NCBI RefSeq assembly: GCF_937910895.1
Contig: NZ_CALEMI010000051.1
Span: forward strand, 1 to 64,000
Reading direction: 5' to 3'
Source: an uncultured Dokdonia sp.
GTDB taxonomy: Bacteria; Bacteroidota; Bacteroidia; Flavobacteriales; Flavobacteriaceae
DNA: 64,000 nucleotides
Made by a program: the position numbers and the translations under genes. The notes beneath the pieces are model-generated. The model saw nothing but the letters and a program-made list of their open reading frames with translations, did not search any database and was not told the DNA's origin. Shown piece after piece: positions 34,175-42,725 of this stretch; the stretch's first letter is position 1; the number at the start of each line of letters is the position of its first letter.

Positions 34175-35449
34175 ATGCAACGTGATACCGCTATTTTTGA
34201 TTTGATCCAAGAAGAAAAACAACGTCAGTTAGACGGGTTAGAATTAATTGCTTCAGAAAATTTTGTAAGCGATCAAGTGATGGAGGCTGCAGGGTCTGTA
34301 TTAACCAACAAATATGCTGAAGGATATCCTGGAAAACGCTATTATGGTGGCTGTCAAGTGGTAGATGAGGTAGAAACCATTGCGATAGAACGTGCTAAAG
34401 AACTCTTTGGTGCCGAGTATGCAAACGTACAACCACACTCAGGATCGCAAGCAAATACGGCTGTTTTTCATGCGTGTTTAGAGCCAGGAGATACGTTTTT
34501 AGGATTTGATCTTTCTCACGGAGGTCACCTCACACACGGGTCGCCAGTGAACTTTTCAGGGCGTTTATACAATCCTGTTTTTTATGGAGTAGAGCAGAAG
34601 ACAGGATTACTTAATTATGATAAAATTCAAGAAATCGCTTTGCGCGAAAAGCCAAAAATGATCATTGCCGGTGCAAGCGCATATTCTCGTGAAATAGATT
34701 ATGCCCGCTTTCGCGAAATTGCAGACAGCGTGAATGCCATTTTGCTTGCTGATATTGCACACCCAGCAGGACTCATTGCCAAAGGCATCATCGCCGATCC
34801 GATTCCACATTGTCACGTCGTAACGACCACCACACATAAAACCCTTCGAGGACCAAGAGGCGGATTGATCTTGATGGGAAAAGATTTTGAAAACCCTTTT
34901 GGAATTACCCTTAAAAATGGAAACTTGCGGATGATGTCCTCTCTATTGGACAGCGGAATCTTTCCAGGAAATCAAGGCGGACCGTTAGAGCATATCATCG
35001 CCGCTAAAGCAATTGCTTTTGGAGAAGCGCTTACAGATGAATTTTTACACTATATGGTGCAAGTAAAGAAAAATGCAACGGTTATGGCAGATGCGTTTGT
35101 CGCCAAAGGATATGATATTATTTCTGGAGGTACCGATAATCACATGATGCTTATTGACCTTCGTAATAAAGACATCACAGGAAAAGCCGCCGAAGCAGCA
35201 CTAGGAAAAGCAGATATAACGGTGAATAAAAACATGGTGCCGTTTGATGATAAATCTCCATTTGTCACTTCTGGAATTCGTATTGGTACTGCCGCCATCA
35301 CCACACGCGGACTGAAAGAAAGTGATATGCAAGCGATTGTCAATTTTATAGACGAAGCGATTACAAACCATGAAGATGACGCTGCACTAGAAGCGATTGC
35401 AGATAAGGTAAATGTGATGATGAGTCACCGACCTTTGTTTGTTGTTTAA
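34175..35449 (+). CDS. glyA: Serine hydroxymethyltransferase
   Basis: This PLP enzyme interconverts serine plus tetrahydrofolate with glycine plus 5,10-methylene-THF and supplies one-carbon units in the cytosol. The 424-residue protein has all family features: [12 protein letters not shown] near the N-terminus, [26 protein letters not shown], and the PLP-binding Lys222 in [14 protein letters not shown]. Start at ATG 34175 matches the expected N-terminus. A strong terminator follows. It diverges from fahA. Confidence 0.97.
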   Translation: MQRDTAIFDLIQEEKQRQLDGLELIASENFVSDQVMEAAGSVLTNKYAEGYPGKRYYGGCQVVDEVETIAIERAKELFGAEYANVQPHSGSQANTAVFHACLEPGDTFLGFDLSHGGHLTHGSPVNFSGRLYNPVFYGVEQKTGLLNYDKIQEIALREKPKMIIAGASAYSREIDYARFREIADSVNAILLADIAHPAGLIAKGIIADPIPHCHVVTTTTHKTLRGPRGGLILMGKDFENPFGITLKNGNLRMMSSLLDSGIFPGNQGGPLEHIIAAKAIAFGEALTDEFLHYMVQVKKNATVMADAFVAKGYDIISGGTDNHMMLIDLRNKDITGKAAEAALGKADITVNKNMVPFDDKSPFVTSGIRIGTAAITTRGLKESDMQAIVNFIDEAITNHEDDAALEAIADKVNVMMSHRPLFVV

Positions 35450-35468
35450 TATGGTATTACAAAAATAT

Positions 35469-35492
35469 TAAAGCCCCTTTTTGGGGCTTTTT
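35469..35492 (+). terminator. glyA terminator
   Basis: AAAGCCCC and GGGGCTTTTTTT form a stem with a T loop and T tail 20 bp after the glyA stop. It may also serve the convergent VWA gene. Confidence 0.9.
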
Positions 35493-35519
35493 TTGTGACT
35501 AATAAATGAATGATCGTTT

Positions 35520-36620
35520 TTATTCTATGGTACAATTATCTTGAAATCCTGAGGCATTAAATGAAGCTTCTCCCCCTATACTTATTTCATTAGAGATACC
35601 TATGCGTAGTATATTTCCTCCGTTTCTTTTAGGAGTACAATATTGCAAAAGATAGAAACTGTTTGCTTCATTTTCGATCTCTTGTGCTACAGATGTAAAC
35701 TCTTCCTCTAATTGATCAGAATCTTCAGGGAAAAAAGAACCACTGTAGCCTACTTGACTTAAGATATTTTGATCAATTTCATTACCTAATCCTACAGAAT
35801 AGATATCTAGACCTTGTAGATTTGCATTGTTTACAATGCTTAACGCTTCGTTGGTGGTGTTAAAATTAGCTTGATCTGTACCATCTGTGAAAAACAAAAT
35901 AGAACCACCTGTTATGAATTGAGATTGAGAATTAACCTCTTGAATAGTGTAGTTTATACTTTGTATAATAGCTCCATTAAGATTTGTTGATTGGTCAGAA
36001 GGAAGTGTATCATTAATTTCTTGGATTTTTTGCTGTAATAAATCTTCGTCTGCTGTGAAATTCTGAAATATACTTATGTTTTGATTTCCATCAAACCATA
36101 GTATTGAGGTAAAAAGATTTTCAGCATTTACTTGTCCATAGATATTTTGTACAAAACTAGATGTAGCCATTTTTAATTGTTCTAAATTATTTTGAATAAC
36201 ACTACCACTTAAATCGAGAACAATAGTATTAAAGTATTTAAAATCTGCTTTGTCTGGATCAATTTTTCTGAACGCTTCGTTTACTGAGATTAAATTAAAA
36301 CTACTATTACTTTGTGGTTTCTCATAAATTTCAAAGAAGTTTTCTGTTTTATTAGGAACAGGGTTACCATCTATATCATTTAATTTAAAATAAACCTCTA
36401 TTGTATTTGAATTTGCAGGTATAGTATTACTTGGAGATTGAGATGTGTTAATATCTCTAACAAGAACATTAAATGTTGCATTTGCTGGATCTCCAATGAC
36501 ATCTTCAATTTCTATTTGCTCATCCTCATCACAAGGTCCTATAACGCCTAAAAAACAACCATCTTCACAAGATGTAAAGAGAGAAATGATAAGGATTACG
36601 AATATATTTTTTAGTTTCAT
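35520..36620 (-). CDS. VWA-domain lipoprotein
   Basis: A 366-residue exported protein with a lipobox (LFTSC, lipid Cys18), so it is membrane-anchored. After an N-terminal beta-like region, a von Willebrand A domain starts near residue 130: VLDLSGS (Asp136, Ser138, Ser140) is the MIDAS metal site and FFTDGTD is the distal MIDAS Asp. The last part has a C-terminal Cys pair. VWA domains bind ligands through metal and may link to caspase or MoxR partners. An 18-bp NarL-like palindrome lies 49 bp upstream of the start, tying the gene to the caspase regulon nearby. Confidence 0.88.
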   Translation of the reverse strand: MKLKNIFVILIISLFTSCEDGCFLGVIGPCDEDEQIEIEDVIGDPANATFNVLVRDINTSQSPSNTIPANSNTIEVYFKLNDIDGNPVPNKTENFFEIYEKPQSNSSFNLISVNEAFRKIDPDKADFKYFNTIVLDLSGSVIQNNLEQLKMATSSFVQNIYGQVNAENLFTSILWFDGNQNISIFQNFTADEDLLQQKIQEINDTLPSDQSTNLNGAIIQSINYTIQEVNSQSQFITGGSILFFTDGTDQANFNTTNEALSIVNNANLQGLDIYSVGLGNEIDQNILSQVGYSGSFFPEDSDQLEEEFTSVAQEIENEANSFYLLQYCTPKRNGGNILRIGISNEISIGGEASFNASGFQDNCTIE

Positions 36621-36669
36621 GATATATAATTTTATGGTTCAAAAATAGGAGTAACAAGAAGGCTAAAGA

Positions 36670-36687
36670 ATACCCCTTAATAGGTAT
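36670..36687. promoter_or_regulatory. NarL-like 7-2-7 palindrome upstream of the VWA gene
   Basis: ATACCCCTTAATAGGTAT contains TACCCCT-TA-ATAGGTA, which fits the NarL heptamer pair TACYYMT-N2-AKRRGTA exactly. It is 49 bp before the VWA lipoprotein start. Three related 18-mers follow in this region. Confidence 0.6.
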
Positions 36688-36844
36688 TTGTATAGTTTTC
36701 TTTTCGAACATATTATTTCGTAATAGACAAAGAAATAGTAACCGATAGTGCCATCCGTGAAATCTTAATATGGATGGCTAGTTCTATTTCCATGAGGTCT
36801 TTTATTTAGAACCCTTAAATTAGAACTTTCATACCCACCAAAAC

Positions 36845-36862
36845 ATACCTTATTGTAGGTAT
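36845..36862. promoter_or_regulatory. Second 18-bp palindrome of the same family
   Basis: ATACCTTATTGTAGGTAT shares the ATACC...GGTAT ends and 18-bp length with the other sites. Its inner bases deviate from the NarL heptamer. It abuts the LuxR-type gene's stop codon and lies 222 bp upstream of the VWA gene. Confidence 0.45.
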
Positions 36863-37246
36863 TTATGCCTCCTGCTTTTTGTGGATATATACATAGGCAA
36901 TTTTGTGCAGCGCACCACTCCCAGAGATTTGTAATTTCTTGATGATATTTTTACGATGCGTACTCACGGTAGCTTCACTAATAGCTAACATTGTAGCAAT
37001 TTCTTTTGATGAGAAATCTAACCCAATCAAATTAAATATTTGATTCTGTCTGGAAGATAATATCGTCGAATAGTGTTCTTGTTTGCTATATATTTTGATT
37101 AAATGAATGATCTTATCGATTAATTCGGGATTGTCAGAAATTGCCCGATAGGCAGTAATGATATGAAGCGTTTGCTGAATGTTTAATTTCTCGTGTTGTA
37201 AGCAAGCTTGTTCAATATTCGCTATGATTTTTTGGGTTGTATTCAT
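36863..37246 (-). CDS. Stand-alone LuxR/NarL-type HTH protein
   Basis: A 127-residue protein with an N-terminal helical part (1-55) and a C-terminal LuxR-type helix-turn-helix (about 62-122): LSSRQNQIFNLIGLDFSSKE, then IATMLAISEATVSTHRKNII. It has no receiver domain, so it is not directly phosphorylated. It lies between the VWA gene and the caspase-linked response regulator. A palindrome of the type expected for such regulators lies 34 bp upstream of its start, suggesting autoregulation or cross-control. Confidence 0.85.
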   Translation of the reverse strand: MNTTQKIIANIEQACLQHEKLNIQQTLHIITAYRAISDNPELIDKIIHLIKIYSKQEHYSTILSSRQNQIFNLIGLDFSSKEIATMLAISEATVSTHRKNIIKKLQISGSGALHKIAYVYIHKKQEA

Positions 37247-37280
37247 AGTATAAAGCTACTCAGAAAGAACATTGCCTACC

Positions 37281-37298
37281 ATACCCATCATTAGGTAT
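37281..37298. promoter_or_regulatory. NarL-like palindrome upstream of the LuxR-type gene
   Basis: ATACCCATCATTAGGTAT has TACCCAT as a perfect first heptamer and TTAGGTA as a near-perfect second, separated by 2 bp. Its distance to the start codon (34 bp) equals that of the caspase operon site. Confidence 0.6.
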
Positions 37299-37427
37299 TT
37301 CTATGAAGAGATGAGTGAAATAAACTCTAAATCCTGAATTTCAAAAAAAACTTCCCGCACCCAGCACCCAGTCATACGTTTTATGCCCTACAGCGAAGCG
37401 GTTTTATGTCTTTTTTAAACTCCGAAA

Positions 37428-38075
37428 TTAAAACTCATATTTCTTTTGTATCGCGTATTTAAGAAGTTCGCCTTTACCGCTAAGTCCTAGTTTGCGCATC
37501 ATATTTTTACGATGCTTTTCTACCGTCGAAACCGCTGTAAAACGGATATCGGCGATTTCTGAGGAGGTTTTATTATGAGCGATCAATTTTAAAATTTCCC
37601 GTTCGCTTTTGGATAATAGCGACTTAGGTGTTTTTGTTTTTGTGCCTAATCCATCGTGAGAACCATCACGATCAAATAGTTGTTGATTAATTCCTGTGTC
37701 ATAATAGATCTTGCCTTGCATGACGGTATGAATTGCATTCAGAAGCTCTTCTAGCGGACTATTTTTTAAAATGTATCCCTTAGCGCCTGCATCTCGCATT
37801 TGGATCACCGCTTCGTCTTGATCAAACATAGAAAACGCAATCACCTTGGTGTGTGGGAACTCTTTGGTAATGATTTTAGTTGCTTCGATGCCATCCAATT
37901 TTGGCATTCGGATGTCCATAATGACCACTTTAGGTTGCTTTAAGCGGACAATGTCCAGCAGACTTTTCCCATCATTTGACGTCCCGATGATAGAGATACC
38001 TTCTTCATATTTCAAAAGCAGTTCGATTCCGTCTATCAGGGATTGGTGGTCTTCGGCGATGGCTACGGTGATCAT
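37428..38075 (-). CDS. NarL/FixJ-family response regulator
   Basis: A 215-residue regulator with an N-terminal receiver (Asp54 in VVIMDIRMPKLDG; Lys in YILKNSP) and a C-terminal LuxR HTH (KTPKSLLSKSEREILKLIAH, then SSEIADIRFTAVSTVEKHRK). It is the last gene of the caspase/unknown/kinase/regulator group and is 135 bp from the kinase. NarL-type regulators bind TACYYMT-like heptamers, and such sites lie before the caspase, LuxR and VWA units, so it is their best candidate controller. Confidence 0.92.
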   Translation of the reverse strand: MITVAIAEDHQSLIDGIELLLKYEEGISIIGTSNDGKSLLDIVRLKQPKVVIMDIRMPKLDGIEATKIITKEFPHTKVIAFSMFDQDEAVIQMRDAGAKGYILKNSPLEELLNAIHTVMQGKIYYDTGINQQLFDRDGSHDGLGTKTKTPKSLLSKSEREILKLIAHNKTSSEIADIRFTAVSTVEKHRKNMMRKLGLSGKGELLKYAIQKKYEF

Positions 38076-38169
38076 TTTTTTGTATTTATGTGTTTATATG
38101 TTTGAGAGTTTATGAGTTTCAAAGTATTGATTTTCAGATAGTAATCTCTCTCATTTCGTATAGTATTGA

Positions 38170-38217
38170 ATCATTACATCATTATATCATTACTCCATTA
38201 TATCATTATTTCATTGT
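38170..38217. repeat. Tandem octamer repeat between kinase and regulator
   Basis: Six 8-bp units of the form ATCATTAY (ATCATTAC, ATCATTAT, ATCATTAC, TCCATTAT, ATCATTAT, TTCATTGT) run into the stop codon of the kinase. Slippage could change spacing between the two genes. Confidence 0.7.
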
Positions 38218-40115
38218 AAAGGTATATCAATACTCACACTCGTGCCACGTCCTTGAGCGCTATCGACTTCCATAGTGCCTTCTAAATGCTCTACGCGGCG
38301 TTCTATATTACCGAGTCCCATTCCATCTTTTTCCTTGAGTTTGCCGACTTTAAATCCCTTTCCGTTATCCTCGACCATAATGTTGAGTTCGTTGTCGTGT
38401 TGAGTGAGAGAAATACTTGCTTCGGTAGCTTGGGCGTGTTTTACGATATTGGTCACAAGTTCCTGTATGATTCTAAAAATGGTAATCTCTAGTTCGTTGG
38501 GAATTCTGTTTTCGAGTCCAAAGTCTTGTACATCTATTGCAAGTTGATTAGTCGTAGAAACGGTACGTGCGAGTTTCTGTATCGCAGGTAGTAACCCTTC
38601 CTTAGCCATCACACCACTATTACTCTTATGAGAAATCCCACGGACTTTCTCATACGTCTCATTGATTAAGAGATTAGCTTTTTGGAGTAAGGCTTTGGGG
38701 TCGTCTACTTTATCCAGATTTCGCTCTAGATTTTCTACCTGCATCCGTACGGTAGCGAGTGTACTTCCTATATTATCGTGTAACTCTCCTGCAAGCCGTA
38801 AGCGTTCTTTTTCTTGCCCAGAGACCATCGCATTAATGGTTTCGATTTCTTTTTCTTTAAGGATAGTTTCTGTCTTTTGGATTTGGAGTTCGCGGTCTTG
38901 CTCTGCAATACGTTGTTTTCGTTTGGTGTTTCGGTAAACGAGGAAGGCTATTATTGATCCTAGGAGGAGGGTGGAGGTAAGGGCTATGGTGATTTGTTTT
39001 GTTTTTGCTTCTTCTTCTAGCTTGTCTGCTCTAAGTTTTTGATTATTATTCTGTTCTTCAAGAATTTGTTTTTCTTTTTCGGCGGTTTGGTATTTGGTTT
39101 CAAATTCTTTAAATGCATTTATATTTTTATTAACTAAATCGTGTTCTAATATTATGGAATATTTTACTAGATTACGGTAAGCATTTTTATAATCTAATCT
39201 TACAGAGTCAGCTAGTGATTTATAAAAATAAAAATACTTTAGATGTCCTTTTTCGAATTTGTTATTAGGTTTTTTATTTATTCTTTTTAGATTTATATAT
39301 ACGCTATCCAAGTTTATATGCATAAAATATCGAGCTTTTGAAATGAAAGAAGAATTTATAACAGTAGATTTATAATTAGATGGGATTTTAGAAAGACTTG
39401 TAATTGCTTTATTTTCATAAAAAATTGCATTTTTTTTATCTTCTATTTCATCATAGTAACTAGCAATTAATTGATATATAATTGCATTTAGGTATTTGTG
39501 ACTTGATGTTTTTGTGAATTCTAAAAGATTTTTTTGAACTTCAGGATTCCATTTTTTTTGTTTATAATGTTGAAAATGTAAAATTAAATTATAGTATTCA
39601 TAGAATACATTTTCAATTGAATCGCTTTTAAATTTCCTATATTGACTCAGATATTCTTTTGATGTTATATTTTCAATTAAATAATCCTGCCTGTTGTGAT
39701 TTAAGATTTGTCTAAGAGCAGTACAGATGTATATGGAATCCCTATTTTCTTTTCCAATTTGTAAAGCTTTTAGATATTTTTTCTGGGCTTCTTGGTTTTT
39801 ATTAGGATATTTATAAAGAAGATAATCTCCATAATTTATGTAATATAGAAATTTGGCTAATTTTGGAGTTTGATCGTTTATTTTAATAATATCTTCTATA
39901 TATCTAAATTTGGAAGCATAAATATCATATTCCTTAAGAAATTCTAATCTCCATTTAATCATATCCTTTGTTAAACCTTGAAAAGAATCTATTTCATTTG
40001 TGATTTCAGAAAGTTTATGATCTCTGAATTTTTTTAATAGAAGTTCCTCTTGAGGATACAAAAAACAATTACTCAAGAGGAATATTACAAATAAAATATT
40101 TTTTTTCAAACTCAA
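38211..40115 (-). CDS. TPR-containing sensor histidine kinase (HisKA_3 type)
   Basis: A 634-residue kinase. It has a signal peptide (FLLSNCFLYPQ), TPR-like repeats through about residue 340, one membrane helix (about 374-394, IALTSTLLLGSIIAFLVYR), a coiled coil, a HisKA_3 dimerisation domain with His446 in RLAGELHDNIGS, and a HATPase with QELVTNIVKHA and DNGKGF. This NarX-type kinase pairs with the NarL-type regulator downstream. Its start overlaps the stop of the unknown partner by 4 bp, so the caspase group and the two-component genes form one operon. Confidence 0.92.
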   Translation of the reverse strand: MSLKKNILFVIFLLSNCFLYPQEELLLKKFRDHKLSEITNEIDSFQGLTKDMIKWRLEFLKEYDIYASKFRYIEDIIKINDQTPKLAKFLYYINYGDYLLYKYPNKNQEAQKKYLKALQIGKENRDSIYICTALRQILNHNRQDYLIENITSKEYLSQYRKFKSDSIENVFYEYYNLILHFQHYKQKKWNPEVQKNLLEFTKTSSHKYLNAIIYQLIASYYDEIEDKKNAIFYENKAITSLSKIPSNYKSTVINSSFISKARYFMHINLDSVYINLKRINKKPNNKFEKGHLKYFYFYKSLADSVRLDYKNAYRNLVKYSIILEHDLVNKNINAFKEFETKYQTAEKEKQILEEQNNNQKLRADKLEEEAKTKQITIALTSTLLLGSIIAFLVYRNTKRKQRIAEQDRELQIQKTETILKEKEIETINAMVSGQEKERLRLAGELHDNIGSTLATVRMQVENLERNLDKVDDPKALLQKANLLINETYEKVRGISHKSNSGVMAKEGLLPAIQKLARTVSTTNQLAIDVQDFGLENRIPNELEITIFRIIQELVTNIVKHAQATEASISLTQHDNELNIMVEDNGKGFKVGKLKEKDGMGLGNIERRVEHLEGTMEVDSAQGRGTSVSIDIPLQ

Positions 40116-40852
40116 TTTTTATATGAAAAATACGTATTTCTTGGTTTACAGGGTATATCAAACCCTTTAGGAGTTGAATCATCTGAAGTTTTATTTAAAT
40201 TTAAATCAGCACCCGTTGACTTTAATTGTGTATTAGATATTAACTGTCTATTTACTAATTTAGATAAATTCTGCTTACCTAAAGTTGATATTTGTATGTC
40301 TTCTCCCATTCGTTCCATAAATATTTCGTCAACGTAACTAGCTTTTTTAATATTCACAATATCGTAGATTTTTGTTAATTCTGATTTTATAGGTATAAAT
40401 ACTGACTCAGTAACTAGTACATCCCAATGATAAATATCTATATCCAAGTTATCAATTTCTATGAAATTTTTCTCCATATTAAAACCTTGAAGCCCAACTT
40501 CTATCATAATTTTATTTCTATCAGGAAATCTATTATCTTTATCAGGGTCTTTACTATCTATATTACTTATTACATCAATATCAAAATATCCAGTGAAACC
40601 TATAGATACTGGACCTGTATAGTTTTGTAGGTATAATTGAATTTTATTTACATTAAAATAATTCTCTCTGCTACTTCCAATAAATTTAGCATAAATAAAA
40701 AAATGAGTTCCATAAACTAAATCTGCATAAATAGATTGCCAATCTGCTACCTCACTTTTATGTTTTAAATCCTTACTAAATATATCAGTGTCATCGCTTT
40801 TTGCAACTATGTTTTCATTTAAACTTAAGGTATGTTTAATATTCTCGTGCAT
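40112..40852 (-). CDS. Unknown protein between caspase and histidine kinase
   Basis: A 246-residue soluble protein without signal peptide. The middle looks beta-rich (HFFIYAKFIGS, VSIGFTGYFDIDVI, NKIMIEVGLQGF), suggesting a binding domain, and the C-terminus is polar. I recognise no family. It starts 15 bp after the caspase gene and its stop overlaps the kinase start by 4 bp. It is very A+T-rich like the caspase. It could be a substrate, inhibitor or signal carrier for the caspase; no evidence decides. Confidence 0.6.
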   Translation of the reverse strand: MHENIKHTLSLNENIVAKSDDTDIFSKDLKHKSEVADWQSIYADLVYGTHFFIYAKFIGSSRENYFNVNKIQLYLQNYTGPVSIGFTGYFDIDVISNIDSKDPDKDNRFPDRNKIMIEVGLQGFNMEKNFIEIDNLDIDIYHWDVLVTESVFIPIKSELTKIYDIVNIKKASYVDEIFMERMGEDIQISTLGKQNLSKLVNRQLISNTQLKSTGADLNLNKTSDDSTPKGFDIPCKPRNTYFSYKN

Positions 40853-40867
40853 AATATTTAATTTATT

Positions 40868-41671
40868 TTAATTAAAAAAAGTTTGATTGATTATTCCTGA
40901 TTCATTTAAATATTGAGGGGTTTGCAGATACTCTTTTGATAAATCAGGCAATTTTTTTTGGAGTATACTTATTGCTTCTTTATAAGTTATTAGTGGATCA
41001 TTTTTTAATACATCAATTAGATACCTACTGAATATTCCATTAAATCGATTTTTAATAATATCTTCAAATGCTTCTTCATTATTTTTGCTTGCAGTTAATG
41101 TTAATCTATTCAGGGTTGATATATCTTTAAAGAAGTTTTTGTATATTATTTCTTTGTTGGTTGGATTTATAACTTTATTAGAAGCTTCATAAGTTTTTGA
41201 TTTTAGATATTTATTTTTAATTGAATCATCTATATTACATAAACCATCTTTATAAAATTCAACCCCTCCCGAAAAACAAGAATCAATAATAGATATTAGC
41301 TTAGCCTTGTCTTTAAGTGGATCAAGTCTTTCTCTAATTTCTTGATCTGTTATTGTTCTATCTACAACTCTGATACGTTCTTCAATTATAATTTTATTCC
41401 CAACTTCTTTTTTTTCAATAACACCATGTCCAGAAAAAATAAATATGCCTAGTTGTTCATTTTTTAGATTATGTATAAATTTTTTAAAAACTTTAAGTAT
41501 GTAATCAGATTTTGTTTCATAACGATACCTCAAGCGTATTATATTGCTAGGACAAACATTATAATAATTTATTAAAAGTTTTTCCCAATCTTTTGCGTCG
41601 TTCTCACATCCGTTCAGAGATTCAATTCCATTATAATGGTTTATACCAATAATAAGAGCTTTAATTTTCAT
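40868..41671 (-). CDS. Caspase-like (C14, metacaspase-type) protease
   Basis: A 267-residue protein from ATG 41671; an upstream TTG would add six residues but would spoil the 34-bp spacing to the operator. It has the caspase fold: ALIIGINHYNGIESLNGCEN at the N-terminus, catalytic His82 in FIFSGHGV, and Cys132 in IIDSCFSGG. Asn/Asp residues suit a P1 basic-specific type. No signal peptide or membrane anchor is present, so it is cytosolic. It leads the operon with the unknown protein, kinase and regulator. Prokaryotic caspases can act in cell-suicide or peptide-processing systems; which applies here is unknown. Confidence 0.9.
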   Translation of the reverse strand: MKIKALIIGINHYNGIESLNGCENDAKDWEKLLINYYNVCPSNIIRLRYRYETKSDYILKVFKKFIHNLKNEQLGIFIFSGHGVIEKKEVGNKIIIEERIRVVDRTITDQEIRERLDPLKDKAKLISIIDSCFSGGVEFYKDGLCNIDDSIKNKYLKSKTYEASNKVINPTNKEIIYKNFFKDISTLNRLTLTASKNNEEAFEDIIKNRFNGIFSRYLIDVLKNDPLITYKEAISILQKKLPDLSKEYLQTPQYLNESGIINQTFFN

Positions 41672-41705
41672 ACTCCAAACATACCCCAACCATCCCCATC
41701 AAAAC

Positions 41706-41723
41706 ATACCCACTACTGGGTAT
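41706..41723. promoter_or_regulatory. NarL-like palindrome upstream of the caspase operon
   Basis: ATACCCACTACTGGGTAT is 18 bp, symmetric in its outer seven bases, and 34 bp before the caspase start codon. The heptamers TACCCAC and CTGGGTA each differ from the NarL consensus by one base. Confidence 0.6.
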
Positions 41724-41843
41724 ATTTCACTTAAATTTATTGAAAATCAGTAAAATACAGGGTAATTTCCCTCAACAAGCTAGACAAACGCTACGAGTGC
41801 AGAAAATAAAATCGTTAAGAAGTGATAAATAAACGGTAAAGCG

Positions 41844-42032
41844 TTAGCCTTTGAGCGTGAACTTAATAAGAAATAGGAGGGCAATAAATCCTATAAAGCC
41901 CACCAAGACCCATTTAGCGCCTTTATATTGTTTGGTATGAAGCCTAGCATCTTTACGATAGGAGTAGATCATAAAGGCTATAAAAGCAATCACAAAGAAG
42001 ATGACAAAAATAAGCTGACCCGTACTAAACAT
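41844..42032 (-). CDS. Small two-TM membrane protein
   Basis: A 62-residue protein from ATG 42032; a GTG start 14 codons earlier would add a poorly conserved-looking tail. Two hydrophobic helices (about 7-23 and 41-58) flank a basic loop (YRKDARLHTKQYKGAK), so it is an inner-membrane protein with the loop in the cytosol. It lies upstream of the caspase operon, 120 bp from its palindrome. No family name is offered. Confidence 0.7.
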   Translation of the reverse strand: MFSTGQLIFVIFFVIAFIAFMIYSYRKDARLHTKQYKGAKWVLVGFIGFIALLFLIKFTLKG

Positions 42033-42191
42033 TTTTTGGTATTTTAGATACTTCAAAAATACGATATGTATCACATATCTAATAGTAATTAATAATAAGA
42101 TATCCGTCGGTATTTATGCTGAGTGTCACACTGAGCTTGTCGAAGTGTATCGTCGAAGCACGGATATAAAAAGAATCCCGTATTCACGGGC

Positions 42192-42584
42192 ATGAATATG
42201 AAGAACAAAATAGCAGCTGTACACGCCTTTCATAGTGCGTTTGGATTAGGAATCGAAGAAACGCCTACTGCACAACTCACCAAAGCAAAAAACTTACTTC
42301 GTTTTAATCTGATGAAAGAAGAGAATGAAGAATACTTAGAGGCTGCCAATGAAGGTGATCTCGTCGAAGTGGCTGATGCGCTTGGTGATATGCTCTATAT
42401 CTTATGTGGTACGATCATCGAACACGGAATGCAGGATAAGATCGAAGAGGTCTTTAATGAGATTCAACGCAGTAATATGAGTAAACTCGGTGCCGATGGC
42501 AAACCCATCTATCGCGAGGATGGAAAAGTACTCAAAGGTCCTAATTACTTTAAACCGAATATTAAGGAGATTCTTGAGGGATAG
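42192..42584 (+). CDS. MazG-like nucleoside triphosphate pyrophosphohydrolase
   Basis: A 130-residue all-alpha NTP-PPase. The metal-binding motif is visible as EENEEYLE (about 43-50) and EVADALGDMLYI (about 59-70). The C-terminal region (GADGKPIYREDGKVLKGPNY) is typical of the small type. It hydrolyses non-canonical or excess NTPs to NMP and diphosphate in the cytosol. It stands alone, before the insertion sequence. Confidence 0.85.
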   Translation: MNMKNKIAAVHAFHSAFGLGIEETPTAQLTKAKNLLRFNLMKEENEEYLEAANEGDLVEVADALGDMLYILCGTIIEHGMQDKIEEVFNEIQRSNMSKLGADGKPIYREDGKVLKGPNYFKPNIKEILEG

Positions 42585-42585
42585 C

Positions 42586-42690
42586 TGGTAGTCGTTAGTC
42601 GGTAGCTTTTAGCTGGAAGTTTGAAGTTTTTTTCGCTGTCGCGAGGTAGCTGTTGGCTTGTAGCTGTTAGTTGGTAGCTCGTAGCTGGAT
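42586..42690. repeat. GTAGCTGGTAGC-type repeat run
   Basis: Short imperfect units of the form GTAGCT/TTAGT/GGTAGC are repeated here and, more loosely, at 61,893-61,960 and 28,957-28,999. A 38-bp part (around 42,615-42,655) recurs just past the insertion sequence at 44,010-44,050, so the IS landed inside the array. Confidence 0.6.
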
Positions 42691-42725
42691 GTCATTTGTC
42701 ATTCCCTGATATATGTTGACCGTTT

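Noticed and set aside
38170-38217. Tandem repeat read as a CRISPR array
   Set aside because: Units are 8 bp and contiguous with no spacers. No repeat-spacer array or cas gene was seen anywhere in the window.
41672-41689. Longer start (TTG at 41,689) for the caspase gene
   Set aside because: The ATG at 41,671 begins the conserved beta strand directly and gives the same 34-bp distance to the operator as in the LuxR gene.
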